Source: Haemaphysalis longicornis (lineage: Eukaryota > Arthropoda > Arachnida > Ixodida > Ixodidae). From it: a stretch of DNA of 64,000 bases. This document shows, one piece after another, positions 47,401 to 57,840 of this stretch (positions are counted from its first letter, which is position 1; each line of letters opens with the position of its first letter). Position numbers and translations under genes: made by a program. The notes under the pieces were generated by a model that was not told the origin of the DNA, did not search any database, and saw only the letters and a list, made by a program, of their open reading frames with translations. The stretch is taken from positions 202,703,422 to 202,767,421 of the forward strand of contig CM023449.1 of assembly GCA_013339765.2 (NCBI GenBank). Reading direction: 5' to 3'.

Positions 47401-50400
47401 CCGGGCATCACCGGGTGCTACCGCTGCTAGTACGGAATAAAATCGTCCTGGGACCGAGGCTTTTATACACAAAGGCCTTTTCGGCAGTGGTAACATGATT
47501 TAGCTCTAACCCAGTCTCTACACAACTTTGAGGTACAACTGTTGTTAACAAGTCCAAGCGACGGAGGCACCTCCCCGGACATAATTTCTACAAGCAAATT
47601 TATGTTTCGTAAGTTCTCTACAGTACACCTCGTTTAAAGGACAACTTAGTCGGGGCTCTTCTTCCCAATGGCTCAGTGCAGTAAAATCCAAACAAAGGAA
47701 AAGCAGACTTGACCAGAATTTCTATCTCGAGATGAAATTGAACGAGAAGGCCTGCATGACGAGTTTACTTACGACATGCTGCCCTTAGTATATGACCGGT
47801 CCGAGCGTATGTGCAGAAACCGGGACTAGCTTCCTAGCATCGTAGAACCAGTCATCTATGAACGAAACAATGAAATGGAGCAGACTTAAAGTGACCAAAA
47901 GCAGCACATGTTGGGCCGCAGTTACGGTCGGCTGTGCGTTTATGGAGTGACCTGGAGATGGCAGCACCACGGCGCCCGCTTCATGCGCGTGCTAGCATCG
48001 CGGTGGGCCTTTTTTGCCCAGTTAAACTTGGCTGACAAGACCGCAGCTAGCAAGATCTCTTAGGAAAACTATATCGCGCACAGCGCGGCCAATGACCGCT
48101 TTTAATGCCGCAGCCATGTATGTCCCTTTGTGCAATAATTCCGTGTATTTGTTGTTCTCCAGCGGAGAAAATGGCCGCATCTTTGAAAAGTAAAAAAATA
48201 AAAAATATCCCACTTCTCTTTTTGTGCGTATGTGATTTGGTTTTATTTTGATTCACTTACAGGCGGGTGATATCTGACATAAAAACTCTAAGAGCAACAA
48301 AAAGTGATGTAGCATGGGAAATGCGTAAAGCTTTTGCGTGTGTGCTGGACTTGGGAAACTTGGTTCGGTGGCACTCACATCCGGACACTCTTTCTCCAAA
48401 GCACTATTGCTGCTCGAATATCGTATAGCGTTAGTGTGCCACATACCTAATTCCCACTGAACGAGTTGACCTAATGCGTCTATGTATAATGCACGAACGT
48501 GTCCTGTTTGGCCGAAAATTCGAGTTACACACGTTCAATTGTAATTAATTAAGGGCGTGTCGGACCACTCGTTAACTACGCCAACCTAACTTCATTTGGG
48601 CCGCGGGTCGGCACACAGCGGCACGGAAGAGCGCGCCTGGGAAATTTCGCGCATTTTCCGCCTATATTCATGGGAATAGCTACGTTGCCAAACATTGCGG
48701 CTTGGTCATTTTAAACGGTGTTGAGTCCTTATCTTGAGACTCGTTCCGGATTGCTCTCAAACCCTCGAATTTTGTCAAACTCTTTCTCGCTCTGCATATG
48801 CCTCCCATAAGCGCTATGTAGCTGTTCCCCTTTATCTCGAAAGGATTTTGGGGCAACTACTTAGGTTTATAAATGTTAAGAGAGAGGACACAAGAAAAAG
48901 TCCGCTATAGGCACCTAGAAACGACTCTGTTGGAACGCTCAGCTCCCACTACGCGACGAACGCGGTAATGAACGGCAAATTTACCCGGAGATACGGGCTG
49001 TACGAGACCGATGTCCTCTTCACCCGCATGCTGTCGGTGCCTACATGATTGAGATACCTGTGCACGCCTGAGCGATTGTGCCGACGACGGAGAAACTCGG
49101 GAAGTGCCTGCAAAGGAAGAAACAAGAAACAGGATGCGCCTGCTTAGCAACCAGAAAGAATGTAGAGGAGACGACCGACGATTGATGCGATGCATTAAGC
49201 AAGCGCGAACGGTTTTCTGGGAGCAGATGAGAACGCAAAACAAGGCGATCATCATGCAGGTCTGCCCTCCGCAATAATAAAAATGCTGTTTTCACCCTAC
49301 TTTTCACCGCACTTTACACAGGCATCGCAGCATTTCGCGTTACTTTTGATCTGTCGCATGCGAAGAGTTCATGGTTCCGATAAACGAACGTGTTAAAGAT
49401 TTTTCTCAAGGGTTACGTTCTGGTCCTTGGTTGAAATCCTGAAATTATCAACATCCCCCAAAGTTCACTGCTGACAGCAATTAGTAATATTGAAATTTTT
49501 CGCTAAAAGTAATTCACTAATATTTCTTGTTCAGGCTATTTTACAAGCTTTATGTCAGCGCGTGACCACAACGTGATTTCCAAAACTCTTTCCCTTACCT
49601 CGATTACTAATTCACATCGAATTCCTGCATGCGACCACGTGTCCTTAGTGTTGGAGAGACAAGAGACACCCCTCCCCAACCATGAAGACAGCGTCCCTCT
49701 TGATAACATTGATACACTGGCTGACCTCCAACTAGGTCCTCAATATTATCATTCCGTATCTGGTCGGTATCTTTAAAGTGTTTGTTCAACAGACCGCAAC
49801 ACCTATTATAAGAGCAACTCTATCGGTCGTGTAAAAGGGTACACATGAGAGCAATGCCGCAGCCAAGGCCGTTCTGTGCCCTTTCCGTGAGAAAACCGTG
49901 CCTGCCGTCTGGACATCCACCCAGAGTTTCACCCACCCCGGGACACTGTAATATATAGGAATAGTACCAGTGTAATTTAAAGCCGTGCACGGGGGGCCCA
50001 CAGCATGGCGCTTCCAAGAGGGCTGATGCGAATGGCTTTGCCAGTGGCCTTAATTTTTTCTCTTGGGGGTTGGGGGGGGGGGAACTGGCCTTCTGGTTAA
50101 GTCACTGAAAATCTAACAAAAAGGACACTCCACTCATGTATCCTCCTACAACAAAAAGCACCAGTGAATAAGCTAGGCATACCCCTAAATGAAACCCCTA
50201 TAAGCTTATCAGTACTTCGTTCATTCCGAACAGTCCTCCTGCCCCCTAACGCAAAAACACAAATTCTTCGGTATTCGTATTACAGGGGCCAATTCATTAG
50301 CGAAACCTCAAAAACTAAATATTTTACCCCTCGAAAGCGCAGTGCGCGTGAGCAGCTGTCCCTGTCCCTACATCGCATAGAGGTATCACGCACCACAAAA

Positions 50401-50620
50401 TGAATGCTAACAAAAAATAAAGACTCCCAGCGACACGTGAGACGTTCACTAGAGTTTATAACGCATACATACACATTATGTGAGCTCCAAAAGGAACAAA
50501 TCGCTAGCAACACAGACATTTCTATAAGGAAAATTTATTAAAAACATTAGAAAAAAAACGTTAGGAAAATTTTGCTGTCTCTCAGGCAGAGATAATTAGA
50601 AGCATAAGAATAAGGTAGAG
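44460..50620. other. Intergenic stretch without a supported gene
   Basis: About 6 kb without a gene that I can support. One ~90-110-bp sequence occurs in inverted orientation at 45281-45375 (+) and 47252-47168 (-): ttattggcggtgag, tgacgtc(g/a)gctta(t/g)ggactc and tgtcgtctgct. Another block (aactacacgcct...agaccatg) is shared in direct orientation at 45113 and 47250. A minus-strand stretch at 49109-48905 follows a good acceptor-like tract (cttcctttgcag), but its protein has no recognised family. Confidence 0.5.
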
Positions 50621-50621
50621 T

Positions 50622-51076
50622 GAATTCGGCAGGCATTCTCAGATAATGAATGGCAGCCTACCATTACCCCTGATGAAGAAAGTGTATGACAGCTGCATCT
50701 TACCGGTACTCACCTGCGGGCAGAAACTTGGAGGCTCATGAAGAGGGTTCAATTTAAATTGAGGACGACTCAGCGAGAAATGGAACGAAGATGACAGGTG
50801 TAACATTAAAGGACAAGAAGAGAGCGAAGTGGGTCAGGGAACAAACGCGTGTTAAGAACACATTAGTAGAAATTAAGAAGAAGAAATGGACCTTGGCAGG
50901 GCATGTAATGCGAAGGCGAGATAACCGTTGGTCATTAGGGTACAAGAGTGCATTCATAGAGAAGGCAAGCGTGGCAGGGGCGGCAGAATGTTATATGGAC
51001 AGATCAGATCAAGAAGTTTGCGGAGATAAATTGGTTACAGTTAGCACAGGACCGGGATAATTGGAGATTAATGAGA
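50622..51076 (+). mobile_element. RTE-type LINE fragment, left part (split by an I-type LINE)
   Basis: Related to the insertion at 19288-19810 and truncated at nearly the same place. It starts ggcaggcattctcagataatg and encodes the same C-terminal stretch: VTLKDKKRAKWVREQTRVK, EIKKKKWTLAGHVMRRRDNRW, QLAQDRDNWRLM with frameshifts. The order breaks at about 51076, in the codons just before the GEAFALQWV end. The missing end reappears at 57481-57537, beyond the I-type LINE. Confidence 0.82.
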
Positions 51077-53106
51077 CAGACAGACAAAGAGACAGAGAAC
51101 CTTTTTGAAGTCCAGAAAATCCGTGGCAGTCTTTGTGACTGCGTCCTGCGGACGCGGGCCGCACTTGCGCAGGAGGCGGAAGTCCTTGTTCCTCCGCTCT
51201 CACGCAAGCAATCTAGACAGCCCGGAGTTGAGTCACATCCGCTTTAATTTGTTGGGCTTCTTCTCACTCTACGGTCATCAAGTCACCGCGCTGTAACGCA
51301 GGGCATTACCAGAGCATGTGGTTTAAGGAGCATGTGGTGCTACTACATTTTGTGCAGTGTGGTTGGATGCCTTGTGCGAAGTGGCTAAACACGCTTCTCG
51401 AGGGGAACGCACCAGTTTGGAGCATTCTAAAGGCAGTGAATTGTGATCGCTGAAGCTTGGCGTGCAGGGCTGGGTATTTCTTTCTTTCGAGCTTGTAGTG
51501 TGCCGTGATCTCATTGAAGATTTGTAGTGGATTTCTATACTCTTCCTATTCACTAGTGGTCGAGCGTCCTACGCTGCCGCGGCATCTGATTTTACGCGCG
51601 CAGTAATGGGCCTTCTCGTTGGCGTTGGAGATGTTCTTGTCTATTTCGTGTCCCATGTGGGCAGGGAACCACGCAATGTAGTGATAGTCGTCCTGGCTTT
51701 TGTTTTTCATGATTAGCGCTGCTTCCGTGGCTATCGCTCTTTTGAGGAACGCACAGATTCCTGCCCTTGAGTCCGAGCAGATGTTCGGTCTCGAAGGGTC
51801 GCCCATAGCCAGGGCAATCGCTACTTGTTCTGCGATAGCAAGTTTGTGGGTAACTACGAATGTTGCCTTCCGTAGTCTGCCACCTGGGCCGATCACGAGC
51901 GCCACGAATTTGTTGCAGCGGCCGCATGATGCTGCATCCAGGAACAATGACGTTCCCCGCCCTTCTTGCGCAATTTTCGGTAGCGCCTTGGCCCTGGCCG
52001 CCCTCCTGCCTTCGTTGAATAGCGGGAGTATGTTGCGAGGGATGGGCCTGGTTTCGAAGGTCTCTCTCATTTTCCAATTGAGTTTACTTCGTATGCCTCA
52101 AAATCGTCGGGAATGTGCCCCGTGGTGAGGCGTATGGCAGTCCCTGCTCTCGTAGTTAGGAGTCTCTCCCTTTGCGCGTCCCTTTGTGCTTCGATTATGT
52201 CTTCTAGTTTGCTGTGTACGCCAAGTCTTTCAAGCTTTTCTGTGCTGGCACTAATAGGAAGACCAAATATCGTCTTGATGCATTTCCTGACAAGCGTGTC
52301 CACGTTGCCCTCCTCGGTTTTGTACCACTCTATCGCTCCTGCAACGTATTTTACGTGACTCCTTAGGGAGGCGTTGTAAAGCCTTAGGAGGTTGTGCTCC
52401 GTTAAGTCCCTTCGTGTGTTCGAGACTCATGCGATGAGCCGGATTGTGTGTTCCGATTTCTTGGTGAGCTTTTCAATAGTTATCGTATTTTTTCCTCGGG
52501 ATTGTATCATTAGCCCGAGTACCGTCAGTGTGTCTACGATGGGAATGGTTTGACCGTGTTGTGTTTAGATCCGTAGGTTTGGTTGGTTATGGGGTGGTTG
52601 ACCTCTACCACCCTTCCTGTTAGATATGTACAGCAGCAGTTCTGATTTCGCCAGCTTCATCTTGAGACCCGAGTCACGGATGTAGCTCTTTGTTGTCTCC
52701 AGGGCAGTCTGCAGGGCATGTTCGGTTTCTGCTTCCGATCCTCCAAGACTCCATGCCGTGATGTCGTCTGCATAGATGGCGTGGTTGATTTCTTTAATTG
52801 CACTTAGTGTGTCTGACAGTCCTCTTATGGCGAGGTTAAATAGCAAGGGAGACACGACGCCTCCTTGCGGTGTTTCTTGCGGCCACAGCGTGAATTCTAG
52901 TGATTGGAGAAGTCCAATCTTGATCGCTGCTTTTCGGTCTCTGAGGAACGACGTAATGTACGAATCGAATTTCGTCCTCAGATTCTCTTTGGAAATGGCT
53001 TCTAGGATGAATATCAGCTTAACAGTGTCGAATGCGTTGATAAGTCAAAAGCTAGGACGGCTCTCACGTCTTTGAAGTAGTTGTTTAGGATCTGGTGGCG
53101 AAGCAT
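51077..53106 (-). mobile_element. I-type LINE, 3' part: reverse transcriptase core, RNase H, Cys motif, tail
   Basis: Read on the minus strand from 53106: DVRAVLAFDL, NAFDTVKL, QGGVVSPLLFNLAIRG and an intact YADD box (52774-52763), then the RT thumb. RNase H follows within about 52000-51590: LFLDAAS, AEQVAIALA, NICSDSRAG and WFPAHMGHEID, so the D-E-D-H set is visible. Then comes HCTKCSSTTCSLNHML, a CCHC-like cluster, and a 3' end with a (TGTC)-like tail at 51097-51077. Frameshifts and stops (for example near 53045, 52560 and 51545) make it non-functional. An RNase H domain after the RT places it in the I group of LINEs. Confidence 0.82.
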
Positions 53107-55548
53107 TTTCCTAACGAACATACTGACTGGCGCAAATACACAACACACAATAAAGAAGACACGGACGGCCGCTACATTTACAACAATTTAATAGCAACGA
53201 CAGCAACGTCCATTTGTACATACATCCCTACACGCACCATAGATATGTCCGAAGCGTCAGCGCAAGAATTTATCTAAAAACGGCCCCTCAGCTTTGAAAA
53301 ATACCACCGAAGTATCACTAACGCAGTTACTTGCCTTCAATCGTATATGATGCGTCTCGAGCAGTTCTCGGGCCTTCTGATATCTGCTTTTTCCCAGCAT
53401 CTATGTCTCGGAAAATCGTAGATCACAGTATGTGCAGGAATCACAATGCGCTGCCAAATGTGCGCGATTAATAAACTTTATATTTTGCGCATCGTCCCTT
53501 AGGTGGTCGCTCACACATGTCCTAGTTTGGCCGATATAGGACTTTCCACAGGTGAGGGGGATTTCGTAAACCACCCCTAAAGCGCAATCAACGAAGGGCT
53601 TGTCCTATAGTTTCCCATAGAGCCTCTTTTTGCTACAAATAGCAATGCGAGAGCAAAGTTGGCTGAGCTTACTCGGGGCAGAAAAAACGAGATGGACACC
53701 ATACACCGTCGCAACCTTTTTTTAGGTTATGCGACACCTTGTGTAGGTACGGGACCACATCAGGTCGCTCGTCATTTTTTTTTTCTCCGCATTCGTCCAA
53801 GGGTTATTACCCTTCACTTTTTGAAGGAGGGTTTCCGCCATCGCATTTATGACCGACAGAGGGAAGCCAGCCTACAAAAGTCGCTGCACCTGATTTTCAA
53901 AACTTGACTGCATCATGTGCCCGCACAATTTCCGCAAGGCAGATTCTAGGCAGAGACTGGGAATAGCCCGCTTAACTAACTTTGAGAGTGCCGAGTCATA
54001 CGGTAACAGTTCTTTTCGGTACCGAGTTGAAAAAAACCAACACACATGCCCCTGCAACACCTTAATACTCAGTTCCAAGTACTGAATGGCACCACCATGA
54101 GGCAACTCATGAGTAAACGTCAGGCCTTTTCCAAGGCGGTTAAAATCGTCTAAAATAATTTTTACCTTCTCAGGTTGCGTCACAGAACACTGTTTTCTGA
54201 AAACAGTAAAATCACCTATATATCTAAAAACCTTCTCCAAGGCCTGATCTCGCTTCAAGGCCTGGTCTATCTGTGCTAGGAATATATTACACAGGATAGG
54301 GGCGAGGCAGGAACCAATACAAATGCCCTTTTTCTGCACATACAGACGCTTGTCAAATGATATGAACGTGCTGTTAAGTTACGCTTCTAACGAGGTTAAG
54401 AAGCTGAAAACCATCATGCCGATACTATTTTGAAAGAGAATTTCGCCAATTTCGAAAGTTTACGCTTTTTAAAAGTTCCGCATGGGGAATGAAATAAAAC
54501 ATCTTCAGCGTCTACCGAGAACATTTATCCTATGGACCGGTTATCCTTTAAAATCTGTTCACATCATCAGATTTCTTCGTGAAAAAAGGAAAAGCGACTG
54601 TCAAGCAGTTTAAGGCTTTTAGCCGAAATTGACCAACATGAAGCTACCAAGTTCCTTTCGCACTTATGATAGTTTGAAACGGCATGTCAGGTTTGTGCAA
54701 CTTGGCGGTGAAAAAGACAGACAGCGAGTTAATCTTGCACTTAGAAGCACTACTGGCAAGCTTCGTTAGCCCGAGATTGCTGCATAACTTTAACGTAGAA
54801 TATTTAACTTTGGCAGAAGCAACGCTAACAGGGCGAAAGTTCTAGTTATTTGCCTGCAGTGCATTCTGACTGAATATGCCCTTAGCCATCGCCACAAATC
54901 ATCTTTCCTAATCTGACTGTAAAAGAGGCAAATCATTATCCCTGAAGTAGTCTACAACGCCATGCAACAAGTGTAATTCGCCTCTTAGAACATGTTCAGG
55001 TGCCGACTTCAAGAGAGAGTCCGCTCCTTCTAGAAGGCAACGTTCACCATCTTTTTTCTCAGCGTTGTTAGCCACGCCTTTTGAGCGTTAAAAGTTCATG
55101 AGGGGTTATTCAAGGTTCAATCCCAAATTTTGGTTCTTTCTTGAGCAGCCTCGCGATGTTCCCAGGAACGTAGGTGTCCTCATATGTGGAAAAACCTCCT
55201 GTTCGTTTTCTTGGCTGTTTTTTGAACGACGGGTCCTTCAATAGATCCGTGACGGTATGCTGACACCATAGTTCAATTATTTGGGTGATGAAGCGCTTCA
55301 ACTCCCCAAGTTTCCTTTCCGCCAACCAGGGGGGCTTGCATATAACATGAAATCCGCGCCCAATCATTCCAGAACCGTATTTCTGCTCCTGTCGGATAAA
55401 CTTGCTTAGATGCTTTATGTGTTTCCAAGATGTTTGAGCGATGCCACACCACAGGAGATTCTCATCTCCTGTGGTGTGGCTGGTTGCCCGTACGATGTGG
55501 CACACTAATGCGTTGATGTCAGGATGAGGTTGAGCTCAGGATGAGGTC
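53107..55548 (-). mobile_element. Penelope-like element, longer copy A, with GIY-YIG domain (degenerate)
   Basis: On the minus strand: an N-terminal stretch at 55505-55110 ending STYEDTYVPGNIARLLKKEPKFGIEP, a decayed RT with DAEDVFYFIPH (about 54510), then 54339-53872 with KKGICIGSCLAPILCNIFLA, typical of Penelope RT. The catalytic box reads YIGD at 54222-54211 instead of Y-V-D-D, so one catalytic Asp is lost. LTFTHELPHGG and SKLVKRAIPSLCLESALRK follow. A GIY-YIG endonuclease piece (VVYEIPLTCGKSYIGQT, about 53590-53530) and the 3' end close it at about 53113. Many stops. It lies inside the RT of the I-type LINE. Confidence 0.82.
55443..55480. repeat. Perfect 17-bp inverted repeat (hairpin) in the Penelope N-terminal region
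   Basis: Arms gccacaccacaggagat (55443-55459) and atctcctgtggtgtggc (55464-55480) are exact reverse complements with a 4-nt loop tctc. It lies inside the minus-strand ORF of copy A. No hammerhead ribozyme core (CTGATGA ... GAAA) accompanies it. Confidence 0.85.
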
Positions 55549-56666
55549 ACAAACAGAGTTCTGTGACGCAACCTGACTTTGTGAAATGTGTTTTAGACGA
55601 GTTAAAGCGCCTTCAAAAAGGCCTGACCTTTACTCATGAGTTGCGTCGTGATGATGTCATCTAGTTCTTGGACCTCAGTATTAAGGTGTTGCAGGGGCAT
55701 GTGTGTGGGTGTTTTTCACCTCGGTGTCAAAAAAAACTGTTACCTTAGACTCGGCACAATCAAAGTTCGTTAAGCGGGGTATTGCCAGTCTCTGCGTAGA
55801 ATCTACCTTGCGGAAATCGTGCCCACACATGATGCCGTTAAGTTTAGAAAATCAGGTGCAGCGATTTTTTTCGGCTGGCTCCGCTCTGTCGGTCGTGAAT
55901 GCGGTGGTGGAAACGCTTTTTCAAAAAGCGAAGAGTACTCAGCCTAGGACAAATGCGCAGCAAAGAAATGACGAGTGACCTGAAGTGATCCCATACCTAC
56001 ACAAGGTGTCGTATAACCTAAAAAAGGTTGCGAAGAGGTGCGGTGTCCCTGTCGTTTTTTCAGCCCCGAGTAAGGTCGGCCAACTTTGCTCTCGCATTGC
56101 TACTAGAAGGAAACAGAGGACCTGTAGAAAACGACATAAAAAGCCGTGCGTTGATTGCGCTTTAGAGGTGGTTTATCAAATCCCCCTAACCTGTGGAAAG
56201 TCCTACATCGGCCAAACTGGGACATGTGTGAGCGACCACCTAAGAAAGCATGCGCAAAATATAAAGTTTATTAATCGCGCAGAATTGACAGCGCATCGTG
56301 ATTCCTGCACATACTGTGATCTACGATTTTCCGAGACATAGATGTTGGGAAAAAGCAGATATCAGAAGGCCCGAGAACTGTTTGAGACGCATCATATACG
56401 ATTGAAGGCAAGTAACTGAGTTAGTGATACTTCGGTGGTATTGTTTAAAGCTGAGGGGCGATTTTTAGATATATTCTTGCGCTGACGCTTCGGACATATC
56501 TATGGCGCATGTAGGGATGTATGTACAAATGGACGTTGCTGTCGTTGCTATTAAACTGTTGTAAATGTAGCGCCCGTCCGTGTCTTCTTTCTTGTGTGTT
56601 GTGCATTGGCGCCACTCAGTATGTTCGTAAACCTAAACCAACACGCCCAGCAACACGTTCTCATTA
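55549..56666 (+). mobile_element. Penelope-like element, 5'-truncated copy B in inverted orientation
   Basis: The plus strand starts inside the RT (TQPDFVKCVLDELKRLQKGL, LTFTHELRRDD, FLDLSIKVLQGHV), continues SKFVKRGIASLCVESTLRKSCPHMM and then LHKVSYNLKKVAKRCGVPVVF. It ends with the GIY-YIG domain (about 56147-56340): CVDCALEVVYQIPLTCGKSY, IGQTGTCVSDHLRKHAQ and a Cys/His pair in DSCTYC. It matches copy A at 54193-53113 in inverted orientation almost throughout. Its GIY-YIG keeps IGQTG, where copy A has IGQTR. About 35 extra bases (56630-56665) at the outer end have no partner in the left arm and may be element end. Confidence 0.82.
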
Positions 56667-57480
56667 CATGACGTCCTGTGTCGGTAACACCGGCCGGAAA
56701 CCCACCATGTTTTGCTTTAAGATCTTGTGTTTCTCGATGTAGTCCGATACTCTGTTTGGTACGACGTGTTCAAGTACCTTTCCACTGCAGGATGTAAGCG
56801 ATATGGGCCTCATGTTGTTGGGGGTCAGAGGCTTGCCCGCTTTGGGGATCAGCATCAGTGATGACGTTTTCCATTCGTCAGGAACGAGTCCGGTTTCCCA
56901 GGCCTGGTAGGCCGCTTTCGTCAGCGTTCTTACTGACTTAAAATACAGGTTGTGGAGGAGCGTTTTGGTCATCCCATTCGGTCCCGGGGCCGATCAGCCA
57001 TTTAGGTTTTGCAGGGCCTCCCAGACCTCTTTTTCCGAGATCGGCTCGTCCAGTCCGGGGATCGCTTCGCCCTTGTACGCCGGGTAGTCCTCTTCTGCGC
57101 TTGTACCAAGGGGGAGGTAGGTATTCGTTAAGTCTTGTGGGATGTCGTCGTCTGTTAGTCCTTTCTTCCGCTGTTGATATAGGATCCAGTCGATCGATAT
57201 CTGTTGATTGATTTTGGTTTGCGTTAAGTCGATGGAAAGTTTGAGGAGATCCCACCTTCCCCCCGCTCTCATAAGGCCGTCCACTTGTGTGCATATTTCA
57301 TTCTACTTCTGCTAGTTAAGTTCCCTGGCATACTTTTCTATTTCTTGTTAAGGAGCGCGATTTTCTTGCGATGTCTCCCATTGAGCTTCTTGCGTTTCTC
57401 AGCTCTTTCTGAGAGCGTTTTTTGCTACTAGCGGTTGCGCTAATTTATTGTCCACCGCTTCGTACTCCGCCGGTGCTTAA
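56667..57480 (-). mobile_element. I-type LINE, 5' part: linker and start of the reverse transcriptase
   Basis: On the minus strand the piece 57284-56994 holds the region before the RT (PISEKEVWEALQNLNG). The piece 56972-56667 has NLYFKSVRTLTKAAYQAWE, VPDEWKTSSLMLIPKAGKPL, NNMRPISLTSCSGKVLEHVV and VGFRPVLPTQDVM, RT segments 0-2. It stops at the ATG codon 56669-56667; the next segment continues in frame at the ATG codon 53106-53104. A frame change lies between the two pieces. Upstream of 57300 the sequence still has LINE character (EYEAVDNKLAQPLVAKN with stops). No endonuclease domain, so it is 5'-truncated. Confidence 0.82.
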
Positions 57481-57537
57481 ATTATTGCAGAGGCATTTGA
57501 CCTGCAGTGGGTGTACACAGGTTGTGATGATGATGAT
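57481..57537 (+). mobile_element. RTE-type LINE fragment, right part (3' end)
   Basis: The string gcagaggcatttgacctgcagtgggtg followed by tacacaggttgtgatgatgatgat matches the end of the RTE copy at 19288-19310 (complement): last codons EAFALQWV and the GAT tail. It is the missing end of the fragment at 50622-51076. The bases at the join (ttaatgaga near 51069-51076 and ttattgcaga at 57482-57491) look like the target-site duplication made by the I-type LINE. Confidence 0.75.
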
Positions 57538-57707
57538 ATTGACTGTCTCTTAGGGACGCCGCCAGGGCGTTATTATGTAGGACGCAATAACTTTTCGACG
57601 TGAAAACTTTTCTGGCGAAGGTTCAGCTTTGTATCATGTCACTTGCGGTAGGATTGAAGTGTCCTGAATGCGCAGTTTGACAACCGGATACATCCACCAA
57701 GCCACCC

Positions 57708-57840
57708 CATTACGCACGCACGCACGCACGAACGCGCGCACACACAGGCACCCAAAACACACGTATACTAACACGCACTCACGCAAGGATCCACAGAAAC
57801 GGGCGCACGTGCACGCACACACACACAGGCACACGGCTGT
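57708..57840. repeat. CA/CGCA-rich low-complexity DNA
   Basis: Imperfect (ACGC)n and (CA)n runs, reading as Cys/Val or Thr/His tracts in artefactual ORFs. Confidence 0.85.

Noticed and set aside
51700..52128. 142-codon plus-strand ORF
   Set aside because: Antisense of the RNase H domain of the I-type LINE.
55443..55480. Hammerhead ribozyme, known from some Penelope-like elements
   Set aside because: The hairpin lacks the conserved core (CTGATGA and GAAA); a CTGATGA string at about 54570 (-) is in coding sequence without the other core parts.
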